From contig NC_081185.1 in the NCBI RefSeq assembly GCF_029867415.1, forward strand, positions 37,208,766 to 37,272,765: a stretch of 64,000 nucleotides of DNA, in the 5' to 3' direction. The notes beneath the pieces were generated by a model that made no database searches, was not told where the DNA came from, and saw only the letters and a list, made by a program, of their open reading frames with translations. This document shows, in pieces, positions 34,632 through 47,542 of the stretch. How positions within the stretch are numbered: the stretch's first letter is position 1; each line of letters starts with the position of its first letter. Made by a program: the position numbers and the translations under genes. Source of the DNA: Vicia villosa (lineage: Eukaryota > Streptophyta > Magnoliopsida > Fabales > Fabaceae).

Positions 34632-36551
34632 ATGGTTGAAACAAGTTCATCTACTCCTACTCCGGAACAAAACAACAATGGTAATGGAAGCAATAGTTCC
34701 AATGGCTATAATAGACCACCAGTTTTTGATGGTGAAAATTTTGAGTATTGGAAAGATAGACTCGAAAGTTACTTTCTTTGTTAAGATGGTGACTTATGGT
34801 ATCTAGTGCTGGATGGTTACACACATCCTGTAAATGCTCAAGGTATCATTATTTCAAGACAAGGCATGAGTGATGCTCAAAAGAAAGACTTCAAGAATCA
34901 TCACAAGTCAAGGACCATATTGCTAAATGATATCTCTCATGCTGAGTATGAGAAGATAACAAACAAAGAAATAACTCATGACATCTTTGAATCTCTAAAG
35001 ATGACTCATGAGGGTAATGCTCAAGTAAAGGAGACCAAGGCCTTACCTCTAGTCCAGAAATATGAAGCATTCAAGATGCAGGAAGAAGAGAACATTGAAG
35101 CAATGTTTTCAAGGTTCCAGACTCTGACGGCTGGATTGAGAGTGCTTGATAAAGGCTACACCAAAGCTGATCATGTAAAGAAGATCATCAGAAGCTTACC
35201 CAGAAGATGGGGACCCATGATGATTGCATTCAAGATTGCTAAGAATCTGAATGTAGTGTCTCTTGAAGAGCTGATCAGTGCCATGAGGAGTCATGAAATT
35301 GAGCTGGATGCAAATGAACCTCAGAAGAAAGGTAAGTCCATTGCATTAAAATCTAATAATAACAAATGCACTATCGCTTTTCAGGCTGAAGAAGAAGATT
35401 CTGAAAAGTTAGAATCAGAAGAAGAAGAAGAAGAAGAAGAAGAAGAAGAAGAAGATGAACTATCTCTGATATCCAGAAGAGTAAATCAACTCTGGAAAAG
35501 AAAGCAGAGAAAGTTCAAGAACTTCAAAAACTTCAAAAGACATGAGAAGGGAGAATCTTCTGGAAACAGAAGATCTGACAAGAAGAAGGTGACGTGCTAT
35601 GAATGTAAAGAGCCTAGACATTACAAGAATGAGTGTCCAAAGCTTCAGAGGGAAAAGCCCAAGAAAATATTTGAAAAGAAGAAAGGCTTAATGGCTACTT
35701 GGGATGACTCAGATTCTTCTAATCAAGAGTCAAACTCTGAAGATGAGCAGGCAAACATAGCACTGATGGGCACTGCTGATGAAGAATCAGAATCTACATC
35801 AGACTCAGATTCTGAAGAGGTATTTTCTGAACTTTCTAGAGATGAGTTAGTTTCTAGCTTAACTGGACTTCTGGAAATCAAGGCTAAACTTAGTATCAAA
35901 TACAAAAAGCTGAGAAAGCTCTTTGCATCTGAAACTAAGAGACTTGAAGTAGAAAATTCTGAAGTGAAAGAAAAAGTTTTAAAACAATCTAAAGATGTTG
36001 AATCATCTTCAAGTTCAGAAAAGTCTATTCCAAGTGTGAACAATATTCTTAAGGAATATGACTTGAGTTTCAGGAAGTTTATATCTAGAGGTATTGGTAG
36101 AAGTCAACTAGCCTCTATGATATATGGTGTAAGTGGAAACAAGATAATAGGCATAGGCTATGAGGGTGAAACCCCGTATAAACTTGAACCTGTTGATGAG
36201 ATGACTATCACATACAAACCTCTGTATGATCAGTTCAAGTTTGGCCATTCTCATTATATAAAGCACACATCTAACTTTAAGAGTTTCCACATAACACACA
36301 CCAAGAAATATGTTGCACACACAAGAAAATCTTATGATAAATCTTTTGCTAAACCTCAGTTCAATCAGAACTTAAGGAGAACGAACCCAAAAGGACCCAA
36401 AAGAATGTGGGTACCTAAGGAAAAGATTATCCCCGTTGCAGATCTCCTTCAAGGCTCAAAAGACAAAGGCAAACATGTCATGGTACCTGGACTCTGGGTG
36501 CTCACGACACATGACGGGAAAAAGGTCTATGTTCCAAGACCTGGAGCTTAA
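34632..36551 (+). pseudogene. Gag of copia element 2 (one internal stop)
   Basis: The ATG is at 34632 and the frame runs to TAA 36549-36551 (about 640 codons) with a single in-frame TAA at 34782-34784, just after SYFLC. Retained parts are a capsid-like helical region (FKNHHKSRTILLNDISH, then AMFSRFQTLTAGLRVL), an acidic Glu run (about 35415-35455), a CCHC zinc knuckle (CYECKEPRHYKNEC), and a Ser/Asp/Glu-rich coiled region. The frame overlaps pol by a +1 shift, as in element 1. Gag binds RNA and forms the particle; this copy would need a readthrough to give full-length protein. Confidence 0.85.
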
Positions 36552-39457
36552 ATCTGCTGGAGAAGTCAAGTTTGGAGGGAACCAAAAAGACAAGATCATT
36601 GGTTCTTGAACCATATGCATTGGTAATTCCCCCTCTATAACTAATGTACTTTTAGTAGATGGATTAGTCAGAAGGATGGCTCTATCCTATTTACAGGCAA
36701 GAGAAAGAACAACATTTACAAGATTGATCTTCTAGATCTTAAAAATCAAAAGGTTACTTGCCTTATGTCTGTTAGTGAAGAGCAGTGGGTCTGGCACAAA
36801 AGATTAGGTCATGCTAGTTTGAGAAAGATTTCTCAGATTAACAAACTTAATCTGGTCAGAGGACTCCCTAATCTGAAATATAAATCAGATGCTCTTTGCG
36901 AAGCATGTCAGAAAGGGAAGTTTTCAAAACCTGCATTCAAATCTAAAAATGTTGTCTCTTCCTCTAGGCCGCTAGAACTTCTGCACATTGATCTTTTTGA
37001 CCCAGTCAAAACAACATCAATCAGAGGGAAGAAATATGGATTAGTCATCGTAGACGACTATAGTAGATGGACGTGGGTAAAGTTCTTGAAACACAAGGAT
37101 GAGTCTCATACTGTGTTCTTTGACTTCTGCACTCAGATTCAATCTGAGAAGAAATGCAAAATCATAAAGGTCAGAAGTGATCATGGTGGCGAATTTGAGA
37201 ACAGATTCTTTGAAATTTATTTCAAAGAAAATGGTATTGCCCATGATTTCTCTTGTCCTAGAACTCCACAGCAAAATGGATTTGTAGAGCGAAAGAATAT
37301 GACTCTACAAGAAATGGCCAGGACCATGATCAACGAAACCAATATGGCTAAGCATTTCTAGGCAGAAGCAATTAACACTGCATGTTATATTCAGAATAGA
37401 ATCTCCATAAGACCTATTCTAAATAAGACTCCTTATGAATTGTGGAAAACAGAAAGCCCAACATTTCTTATTTCCATCCATTTGGATGTGTATGCTATAT
37501 TTAGAATACTAAAGGTCATCTGCATAAGTTTGATTCTAAAGCTCAGAAGTGTTTTCTACTTGGATATTTTGAACGCTTAAAAGGCTACAGAGTATACAAT
37601 ACTGAAACCCTTGTAGTTGAAGAATCAATCAATATCAGATTTGATGATAAGCTTGGTCTTGAAAAGCCAAAGCAGTTTGAGAATTTTGCAGATATAGAAA
37701 TCTCTAACTCAGATCAAGAAGAACCCAGAAGCAAAGTTTATGAAGATCAAGTTGCTGCCTCTTTAGAGAATCTCAGAATATCTGAAGAGCCAACACCCAG
37801 AAGATCTTCTAGACTCAACTCTGCTCATCCAGAAGATGTTATTATTGGAGAGAAAGATGATCCTATCAGAACAAGAGTATTCCTTAAGAACAATGCAGAG
37901 TGTCAATTTGGTCTAGTATCTTTGATTGAGCTAACTTCTGTTGATCAAGCGCTGGAAGATGCTGACTGGATAATTGCCATGCAAGAAGAGCTTAATCAGT
38001 TTACAAGGAATGATGTTTGGGATCTGGTTCCAAGACCAAAAGGATTTAACATCATTAGAACAAAGTGAGTCTTCAGAAACAAGCTAAGCGAGAAAGGAGA
38101 AGTTGTAAGAAACAAAGCCAGACTGGTTGCTCAGGGCTATAGTCAGCAAGAAGGCATTGACTATACAGAAACCCTTGCACTAGTGGCCAAGTTAGAATTT
38201 ATTCGTCTATTAATTTCTTTTGCCACTCAAAATAACATCACTCTGTATCAGACAGATGTTAAGAGTGCCTTCTTAAATGGTTATATAGATGAAGAAGTAT
38301 ATGTCCACCAACCTCCTGGTTTTGAAGACTCTAAGTCTCCAGAACATGTTTTCAAACTAAGGAAATCATTATATGGTCTGAAGCAAGCTCCCAGAGCTTG
38401 GTATGAAAGATTAAGTTCTTTCCTTCTGGATAATGGTTTCACTAGAGGACAAGTGGATACAACTCTCTTCTGTAAAACCTTTAAAAAGGATATTTTAATT
38501 TGCCAAATTTATGTTGATGATATTGTATTTGGAACATCTAATGCTACACTTGGAAAGGAGTTTGCTAAGTCTATGCAAGCAGAGTTTGAAATGAGCATGA
38601 TGGGAGAACTCAAGTATTTACTTGGGATCCAGATCAATCAAACTTCTGAAGGAACTTATGTTCATCAGACCAAGTATGTGAAAGAACTTCTGAAGAAGTT
38701 TAATCTTTCAGAAAGCAAAGAAGCAAAAACTCCTATGCATCCAACGTGTGTATTAGGTAAGGATGAGGTAAGTAAGAAGGTTGATCAGAAGATCTACAGA
38801 GGTATGATTGGATCTCTTTTATATCTTACTACTTCTAGACCTGATATTTTATTCAGTGTATGCCTGTGTACTAGATTTTAATCAGATCCTAGAGAATCTC
38901 ACTTAACTGCTGTTAAGAGAATTCTGAGGTATCTGAAAGGTACTACTAATGTTGGTTTAGTCTACAGAAGATCTGAAGAATACAACTTAGTAGGATATTG
39001 TGATGCTGATTACGCTGGAGATAGAGTTGAAAGGAAAAGTACTTCTAGAAGCTGTCAGTTTCTGGGAAGTCATCTGATCTCTTGGTACAGCAAGAAACAA
39101 GCCACAATTGCCCTCTCTACAACAGAAGCAGAATATGTTGCTGCTGCTGGATGTAGTACCCAGATGCTCTGGATGAAAAGTCAGCTAGAAGATTATCAAA
39201 TATATGAGAGTAACATTCCTATATTCTGTGATAATACTTCTACTATTTGTTTATCTAAGAATCCTATCTTACATTCCAAAGCTAAACATATTGAGATTAA
39301 ACATCACTTCATTAGGGACTATGTTCAGAAGGGTGTTCTTTCTTTAAACTTTGTGGATACAGAACATCAGTGGGCTGATATCTTCGCAAAACCCCTTGCT
39401 GAAGATAAGTTTAAGTTCATTCTGAAGAATATCAGTATGGATTTATGCCCAGAATGA
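36475..39457 (+). pseudogene. Pol of copia element 2: protease, integrase, RT, RNase H (decayed)
   Basis: The protease motif YLDSGCSRHM lies near 36481-36510, then a stop at about 36607-36609 and a deletion of about 90 bp at 36667 relative to element 1. GAG-pre-integrase and integrase occupy 36765-37361 (HIDLFDP, VRSDHGGEFENR, TPQQNGFVERK), ending in a TAG where element 1 has Trp. There is a one-base deletion near 37447. RT spans about 37940-38880 (VWDLVPRP, TDVKSAFLNG, YGLKQAPRAWYE, YVDDIVFG) with a Trp-to-TGA change near 38066 and a TAA at 38879-38881. RNase H runs to 39457 (YCDADYAGD, STTEAEYVAA, HIEIKHHFIRD). All domains are recognisable but the polyprotein is broken at least five times. 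Confidence 0.9.
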
Positions 39458-39963
39458 AAGGATGAGAAGATCTGATATATGGATTAGATTTGAAATGTTC
39501 ATTTATTTTCTTATCAGATGTTCTGGAATTGTTGATCATTTAGATATTCTGATTCTGTTATTGCTAACGTTTCATGTGTCTAAGTTGATTCAGAATTTCT
39601 GTTAAAGCAATACAGCTGTCACCAGCTATTCCAGATGATGAACACGTGTTCATTCTGAAGGGACAAACATGTGTGCAGTTGATGAGACGCCGTCCTAGGC
39701 AACTGTGCAAATCATTTCAAATCTCACGTTTTCTCCTAACGTCATTCAACATTAAATCCAAATTGATTCAATTTCTGTAATCTTTCTCATTAAGAATCTT
39801 ATTACATATTATTTCAAGTCCGTGCCTATATAAACGCATCTCTCTATCATTTCGTCTCTTTCCATTCATCTTCACTGTTCATTGTGTCTGCATGTTTTGC
39901 CTCCTTTTCTCTCTTTTCATAAACCCTAAAGTTACGTAACTCAGTAATCTCAGTTGTGATTCA
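39458..39963 (+). other. Spacer/leader between pol and extra ORF of copia element 2
   Basis: Non-coding. It shares blocks with 2500-2830 of element 1, contains 'cctatataaacgcat' (TATA-like, about 39827) about 130 bp before the ATG at 39964, and AAACCCTAAA at about 39921. A separate promoter for the extra ORF is possible but is only inference. Confidence 0.45.
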
Positions 39964-41205
39964 ATGGCTTCTTCATCAAATGTTCAACGCAAGGTTTCTT
40001 CTTCAAAACAAGAACAACAAAAGAAATTTGTAACTACTCCATTAAAGACGTGTTTGATTCCTTACGACGAACTGGAAGTTCTCTGTGAAACTACGGTGGA
40101 TTTTGAAAATCTTCTAGCCCATGATTTCAAAATAAAAACTGGAATGTTGGTACAAGGATGGGCAAACTTCTTTGAACATTTAATTGGACCAGTTTACCCT
40201 CTCTTGGTTAAGGAATTCTGGACTCATGCCACTGTTACTCCAACTACTATCATCTCCTTCGTGCTAGGTCATGAAGTGGTTGTCTTTGAGAAACTGATAA
40301 GGAAACTATACAGTCTTGAAGGTATGGGTGGAATCACTGGTGCTCTCCCTGGTAGAACTGATTGGGATAAAGTTGACTCAGAGTTGTTTACTTTTGGAAA
40401 AGGCTCTCCTCACACTACATGTAACATCTCAATTTCTCTAAGCATGGGAATAAAGGTTAGTTGGGAATGTAAAGACATAGTTAGTATTGGACCAAATGGC
40501 AAACCAGTAAATATTGCATGGTTGAAGGGTAATATGGCCATTTCCACCTTAAGTATGAGTGACTTAAGGAATGTTTGGCTGCATAATTTCAGAATTTGAG
40601 AAGTAGAGAGGAAGAGCTTGGGGGCAAGAGAGAAAAGGAAGAAGTCTTGATCATTATCTTCATTTTCGCAACTATGGTACAACCCTCACTAAACAGGTAA
40701 TAACTCTTCACTCGTAACTCCGATTGAGCTGATTCTGGTCTTGTTGGAAAGCTTACAAATTTCTCTACAATTTGCATATATGGATCGCCTCTTGCATGTT
40801 CTTTATCATGGATAAAAACATGTTTGAACATGGAGCATTATTGCTGGAAGTGGATAGGGGTGTGCTACGGATTTGGTGATGATGGAAGAAGAGCTATGGC
40901 CTTGATGGGAGTTCTAATGCAGCAAGCTTGCCTTTCTAATCTCCATTTAAGTCAGGTGAGTTCCATTAGATATAACTGGGGTAAGAATGGGGATTAATTA
41001 CATGTTGAATGGGTTAGTGAGACCATGCTTGAATGTGTCAGTGTTTGGATGATTGTTGTTGCATGCTTGATCAATTAGTACAAAATGTGTTCTTTTGAAG
41101 TCCTTGCATATCCTGATATGTTGATACATGTTAGGATTTGATCGAGGTGGATTGGAATGCAAAGAATGGCTGTTAGAACCCAAAATCCGTGTTCTGTACT
41201 GTCAG

Positions 41206-41765
41206 GTTCGCTACAGCAAACTCTGTGTTCGCTGCAGCGAATGCCTGCAAACTACATAATTGTGTTTTCATTAAAACAGCCATAACTTGAGTTCTACAAC
41301 TCGAAACGGAGCACCGTCAGAAGCGTTGGAAAAGTCTTTCAGTGCTTTATGCGATATTGCTTAGATAACATGCTTTTGATGCAGATATAAATTATGGAAC
41401 ATGATTAGGTGTTGCTTGGTTTTAGAATAAGCACGATTAGCCTTGAGTATATGTCAATAAGATGTTACCCTTGTGTTGAACTTAGACCAGGATGTTACCT
41501 TAACTATTAGATTGTATAATGTCATCCTAAACTGAGTATTGAACCCTTGGTCGTATTTTAGGATTTTAGACGAACTATAGAAATTCTAGCTTTTCCTTGA
41601 GTTGAGAACTTCGCTGTAGCGAACTTTGGCTCGCTGTAGCAAATGGTTCGCTGTAGCGAACTAATAGCGAATAAGTATGGGGGTTGAGTTGATTTACTCG
41701 CTGGAGCTCGCTACTGCTCGCTGTAGCAAATCGGGGCTTCGCTGGCAGTTCGCGTAGCGAACTGG
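41206..41765. repeat. Cluster of TTCGCTGTAGCGAA-like palindromes
   Basis: At least seven variants of (t)tcgctgtagc(g/a)aa(c) occur, for example near 41208, 41228, 41610, 41630, 41648, 41720 and 41745. Each is a near-perfect short dyad. They occur only within the solo LTR. Confidence 0.7.
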
Positions 41766-42107
41766 CCTGATGCAAAATTTATACTTTTCCCCCTTTAATG
41801 CAGTTTCGTTCCGAATCGGGAACTGAAAGCCTCTTGTTTTGGATTGAGAATTGTCATGAAATTGTTAGTTAAAAACATATATTTTTAACTATTGAAGATT
41901 AATGCATGATTACTCTATGACTATACCAATGAAGTACATTTATGTGGTGGATTATGGATAATTATTGATGTCCAATGTTTCGGTTAAACATTCGGATTGT
42001 TTGCATTGTATGTTTCGACGCTTGTTATGCGTGTGGTATGCTAGAATCGAAGTGGGCCACTACTAGGTGGTAAGGCACTATTGTGTATGGACTAGTTTCC
42101 GATAATA

Positions 42108-42275
42108 CCATTACGAGTGTGCTTGTGAGAGTCTTTATGGCGTGTCTCACCTGGAGAATACACCTGGCGTGCTTGGTATGATAACACACCAGAGCTGCCA
42201 TTGCGAGTGTGCCTGTGAGAGTCTTTATGGCATGTCTCACTTGGAGAATACACTTGGCATGCTTGGTATGGTGGA
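42108..42275 (+). repeat. 90-bp tandem duplication in the solo LTR
   Basis: The unit beginning 'ccatt(a/g)cgagtgtgc' at 42108 repeats at 42198 with a few differences ('gagagtctttatgg' and 'tgtctcac' in both). Confidence 0.8.
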
Positions 42276-45081
42276 GTTGTGATGCCAATTAGGCGATATC
42301 ACTTGGATAACTCACCTCTAGTGGTGCCACATAGGCTACACCACTAGGCTCCTAACCTGATGGGCTTGTACAGTCAATTAGGCGTTGTCGCACTTGTGGA
42401 TACCATATTACGTATGGATGATGATGAGGCCGTGACGCTGTGTAGGCAATGTCACCGCTGTAACTCGTCACGGATGGAATGCCACATAGGATCTGTCTGT
42501 TTCATCTAGCGATGGGCCTTGTGCGAGTCTTCTTGACGAGGTTACTCACCGAGGGTGTGTGTGCAGCCTAAGTAGATTGGTTGTTACCACTTCTGGATTC
42601 CTCGTACACGGCTACGGGTCTGCATACTTGCTTGTGATGGCGATGAACCGATTTTTGTTTGTTGTTATTGCCTCATTGGATGGTTATGGGACTTCCAATG
42701 GCGGTGTACCCTTGTTGTGTATTTGTACCAGACCGTGAGGAAAACCCTGGATCCACGGAGGATCCGTTTGATTGCATGCATCTTGTAGAACTGAGCAAAC
42801 CCATAAGATAGGGGAACTCACTGAGATTTAGTAATCTCACCCCAATCCTCTTAATATTTTTCAGGAACAGGTTAGAAGTAGACGGATTGCTGGAAGGATG
42901 GCTTTGAAGACTGTGGACAAGCAAATGACAGGAAGACCTCGTCAGACGTTATCTTTCTGCTGTGCATTGTTGAAGACAAGTCGATCGTATACCTCTTATT
43001 TGGAAACTTGAATTGTATATGATTTTAATTTCTTGTCTTTACTGCTTATGTATGTTTCTTGTACCCGTTATAGCATCACTACATATTATTCTAGACATAT
43101 ATGTATGAGGTGTTACACTACAGATTTGAAGCCCTCCTACAGAGTTTGGGCAAAGATCATTTTGGGATCTTTTTATCACAGGAAATCAACAAACTCTGCA
43201 ACCTACATCAGTCAAGATCAGAAATTCACTTTGTTCTGCATTGGAAAAGGTATGAGAGTCAACCTTCCTCATATTCTATTTCAACATCTGAAGACTAATG
43301 TTGAAGAATCAAGGGAAGAAGAACGTCTGAAGTATCCCAAGCTTAAGAAGAATACTATTCCCTTTGGAAGAATGATATCTGATATTCTGATTGAGAGTGG
43401 TCTGATAGATACTCTAAGAGCGGCTGACTCTTCTCAATATCTGACTGTTGTTCGTGGGAGTATTCTAACTGCTCAGTCTTTGAGAAGGATGCAGTTGATT
43501 GAAAAGGTGACCACCACTCCAAAGGTGTTTCCTGATATTCTGACCAGAAGAACTCCAGTTGTTGGTTTCTCTCAAATGTTCAAAGAAGAACTATCAAAAT
43601 CAGTTAAACGCTATCTGGAATCCTGTGTTAGAGAACAATCTGATGTTGATTCTGCTTGGATTCGTGGAAGGACTCTTCCCTCCCTGGATGAGTTAAAGAA
43701 AAAGGATAAGAAGAAGAAACAGAAGAAGCTAAAGAGAAAGGTCACAGAAGAAGGTCCTGATGCTAAGAAAGTCAAGAAACAGAAGAAACCTTCAGGTATT
43801 GTTATCTATGACTCTGTACCTGCCAATAGTTCTGAATACGTATCAACAGAGTCCCTCAAAGTTCCTAGAACTTCTGAAGAGCTTCAGAAGCTCTTAGAAG
43901 ATGTTGATAATGTAGACTCCTTCAGTTTACATTCTACCTCTGACCTACCCTCTCAGAAAAGACCTCCACCTTCTGATCTTCCATCCTCTTCCACCACCAC
44001 TAAAAGAAGCCGTCCACTTCATTCTGAACCAACTCTTGACCCCCAACCTCTAAATGTTGTTTTTCCACTAATTCCTTCTAAAAATATCTTCTCAACTACC
44101 TCCATTCCTTCTGTAATCTCACCATTAATTGGTCCTTCAACCACCTCCACAGCAGATTCTTCATCCTCTCTATTCTCTTCTACCACCTCAGCTTTGTTCT
44201 CTAGAGAACCCGAACCTTACTTTATTCTTAACCTAGACTCCCCTATCACCCATTTCAGAAGCAACCCTCTGGAACCCTCTGTTGATATGTGTTTTGAATT
44301 ATTAAAGTATAAGGTACGAACAGGGTTAGATGCTCTGAAGATTGCTCATGACTCCAAGATGGATCATGTAGCTGCTGGGAAGCTCTGGAGAGCTTTTAGA
44401 AGGGAAGTTCAGGCTGACTTTCTGGATCTTCAGAAAGAGTGTTTAACTGCTGCTCCTGGTCCTTCTGGATTCTTGTTGGAGTATGATGATGGAAGATACT
44501 ACCATCCCATCACCAGCTGGAAGCCTTTGGAAGAGAAACCTTTTGTTGATGAGCTAGTAGAAGAAAATCCTCTGGCAATTGTTGTGTGGAAGCCACATCC
44601 ATACAAAGTTCTAACTGGAGATTTTCAGGCTTTGTTTAACTGGTTCAGGGAGAACCCTTCAGAAAAGGCTCCTGAAATGGTATACCCAGAAGTGGAGTAT
44701 CCTCCAGAACCTGAGACTCCAACTCCTCCAGAGAATCTGGTTGAAATTCTTCAAGGCCTAGAGCATCCTGCTGAAGATATTCCTGTTGAGGAAAATCATG
44801 AAGATGTTCTAATGGTTGAAGCTGATGCAAATCATCCTGTTCTGGATAACAACTTTGATACTGCTTCTACTGGTTCTTTTGTTTCTGTTCTAATGAACAC
44901 TATGAAGGTGCTCCAACAGAATCAAGCAACCTTGGCTAGTCGTCTAGATAAGCAAGATGACACAAATGCTGAGATCAGATCTTGGATGAAGACTCAAGAA
45001 GAAGCTACTAAGAAGCAAGTTGCGGATACTTCTGAGATTAAGAACCTTCTGGCCGCCTTAGCCTCTAGGTTTACCCAGTAG

Positions 45082-45894
45082 AAGTCTGTCTTTTGTCTTA
45101 GTTTGTTTTCTTTGTTTCTGCATCTGTTTTTCTTGCATCTGCTTCTGTATTATCTTCTGATTCTAATCAATGAAATATTATCTTTTTCTTTCTTCACTCT
45201 GTGTGTCTTTTCATCTGAATCTTTTATGCTTTTTGATGTTATGACAAAAAGGGGGAGAAATGTGATAATTGAATTGATTTATTATATTAGTTGCTGGACT
45301 TAAGTCTCAACATTCCTAACAATTATATTGCAAGTTTTCTATCTTTGATAGTTTTTGCAGGGATGTGACATTCTGGATAAAGCTCAACATGAGAAGCAAA
45401 TACATGGGGAAAAGCAATTCTAAAACTCTTAAAGATTTGAAGCAAGCTGAATGCTCTGAAGCTTCAAGTCCAGAAGCAAGAAATGCTGTGATCAAACCCA
45501 GAAGCTCTAATGCACGAAGTCTCAAAGTTCTGATGGATCAAAAACATAAAAGACTGAAGACATAAGAGCTCTGATACAAGTGATCACAAAGAGAAATTCA
45601 AAGCTCTGAAGCTGCCCAAATGGAAGCTCTGAAGAGAAGCTCTGAATGTTCTGAAGTTCTATTCAAAGTGAAAGTCTCAACTGAAATGGAAAAATACTCA
45701 GGGAAGTCTTTTATTTATAAATTCTTCTAGTATTAATTTCAGGGGGAGATTGTTAATCTCAGGGGGAGACATATTCACACACTCTGATTATATGCTTATG
45801 TTATATCTGTGTAATTGTCTCTGTTCATCTGATATTCTGGATACAAATTCATATCAATTATATATGTTTTTGTCATCATAAAAAAGGGGGAGAT
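45082..45894 (+). other. 3' non-coding region and PPTs of copia element 2
   Basis: Purine tracts occur at about 45246-45260 (aaaaagggggagaaat), 45741-45770 (two agggggaga) and 45881-45894 immediately before the 3' LTR. One unit of the repeat amplified in element 1 lies at about 45590-45660. Confidence 0.75.
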
Positions 45895-46972
45895 TGTTAG
45901 AACAAGAAATGTTCTGATCAATATTATGTGTTTTGATGATAACATTATATATGAATTTTGTATAAGATAATGTGGTACTCTAATCCTTTGCATTTTCCAT
46001 TTCAGGAAATATATAAAGAGTATGCACAAATCAGCGCTCAGAAGCAACTGACTCAGAAAGTTCTGGATGGCTTCATTAGAACATGCTCTGGCAAGACATC
46101 AGAAGATGGTCATGCAGAATCAGAACATGAACCGGAAAGCATCAGAAGAATGGAAGTCAGAAGAATCAGCTCTGAAGTTCTGATGGTATCATGCTCAAGC
46201 TCTTCAAAGTCAGAAGACAGAAGATGCATTGCACCAAAGTTGGTGGCTCTGATATTCAAACGTTGTTATCTACAAATATGAGTCCAGAAAGAAAGTACAA
46301 GATGAAAGGCTGAAACGTCTAATCTCTGACTGACAAAAGGAACGTTAGAAGCTACAAAAGGCAAAGTCAGTAAAAGCAGCAAAAGCAAGGCTCGAGGTAG
46401 TTGACAAAAGTGTGAAACATTAAATGCCGCATTGTACTATTCACGCAAAGCATTAAATGCATCCCAACGGCCATTTTCTCTCAGCGCCTATAAATAGAAG
46501 TTCTCATCAGAAGCTGAAAAAACAACACTTGCGCAAAATATACAGAAACGCTGTCAAATTCAAAAGCTTACGAACTTCATCTTCAACCTCACAAACTCTT
46601 TGTAATATTTAGTGAGTGTTAAGTTTAGAACTTAAGAGAAATATCACAGTTGTGATTACAGCTTTATTAGAAGCATTCAAACTCTTGTAAACTTTATTTT
46701 ACATTGATTGTAAAAGGATTCCTAGAGTGATCAAGTTGTGATCAGGATACTCTAGAAGACTTAGAGTGTTTCTAAGTGGATAACCATTGTAATTAGTTGG
46801 ATTAGTGGATTAAATCCTCAGTTGAGGTAAATCACTTTGTCAGGGGTGGACTGGAGTAGTTTGGTTAACAACGAACCAGGATAAAAATCATTGTGTTGAT
46901 TGTTTTTATCTTCTAAGTTTTTTAGACACACTTATTCAATCCCCCCCTTTCTAAGTGTTTTTCTGTCCTTCA
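45895..46972 (+). repeat. 3' LTR of copia element 2
   Basis: 1078 bp, the same length as the 5' LTR, TGTTAGAACAAGAAATG ... CTGTCCTTCA, followed by the TSD TTCTT. Confidence 0.95.
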
Positions 46973-46977
46973 TTCTT

Positions 46978-47542
46978 GGATGATGATGGTGGTGGTCCTT
47001 GTCTTACTTATTTGCTAGCTACTAATGTTGACACATCCTGAGACTGTTCATGAAGCATAACTTGACGACGGGTCTCCTCGCTACGAATAATATAAAAAAT
47101 TCATTAAGATCAGGAAATTTTTCCTTGCCTAAAATCTACACCTGAATAGGGTCAAATTCAAGATTAAGGCATGCTAAGAAATCAAAGATCCCATCCCAGT
47201 ATACAACAGTATTCAAGGTGGAAATATCCTTGTTGTACTCCATCTTCAAATTCTGATATTGAACCCACTCAATCCAAAAACCATTGAGAACTCCAAAATA
47301 ATCAGTGAACGAAAGACTTCCCTACTTAGTGTTGAAGATTTTCCTCTTTAAATCATAACTTCCATGTTATCAGGACTTTGCTCTTTATGGCCATGTATGG
47401 TTTTTCCTTCTTTTGGAAAATATATTACATTAGCAATATGATGTTTTTTGCAACAAACTTGAATACACATCATTGTTGACAATATCATATTGGGAGTAGA
47501 TCCAACAAATACTTAGTTTAGCAAAGATGGGTACTTCCGACA
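46978..47542 (-). pseudogene. Minus-strand copia gag N-part
   Basis: The complement reads from an ATG near 47542 (MSEVP...) through degenerate gag with helical content (for example DLNEFFYI, ARRPVV) to the copia element 2 insertion at 46977. Several stops and shifts are present. No PBS or 5' LTR is recognisable to the right, up to 47830. Confidence 0.6.

Larger units (their letters stand above)
40420..43117 (+). repeat. Solo chromovirus-type LTR in the extra ORF, TSD CTACA
   Basis: 2698 bp, TGTAACATCTC ... GAGGTGTTACA, flanked by identical CTACA (40415-40419 and 43118-43122). It contains a cluster of TTCGCTGTAGCGAA-type short palindromes (41206-41765) and a 90-bp tandem duplication (42108-42275). 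There are no ORFs of note. Termini resemble the other chromovirus LTRs in the window. Confidence 0.92.
39964..45081 (+). pseudogene. Extra ORF downstream of pol of copia element 2, split by a solo LTR
   Basis: Coding parts are 39964-40419 and 43123-45081, homologous to the 748-aa ORF of element 1. The insertion at 40420-43117 is the only interruption: codon phase is the same on both sides and the two parts add up to about 804 codons with no other stop. Same layout as in element 1: N-terminal domain from KTCLIPYDELEVLCE, a Lys-rich stretch (KKKDKKKKQKKLKRK), Ser/Pro/Thr low complexity, then a C-terminal domain followed by a longer coiled tail (from about NTMKVLQQNQATLASRLDKQ) missing in element 1. 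Good preservation relative to pol is notable. Function unknown. Confidence 0.85.
33472..46972 (+). mobile_element. SIRE/Maximus-like Ty1/copia element 2, complete structure, TSD TTCTT
   Basis: The 13,501-bp element has two 1078-bp LTRs and identical flanking TTCTT (33467-33471 and 46973-46977). Order: LTR, iMet PBS, gag, pol, extra ORF (split by a solo LTR), PPTs, LTR. The LTRs differ at roughly 40 positions by eye (about 4%), so it is clearly older than copia element 1. Gag and pol carry stops and a frameshift, but the extra ORF is open apart from the LTR insertion. It is inserted into the gag of the minus-strand copia. Confidence 0.95.

Noticed and set aside
43033..43122. Start of the 682-codon frame at 43033 as an independent gene
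   Set aside because: Its first 30 codons are the end of the solo LTR; the true coding part begins after the CTACA duplication and continues the ORF from 39964.
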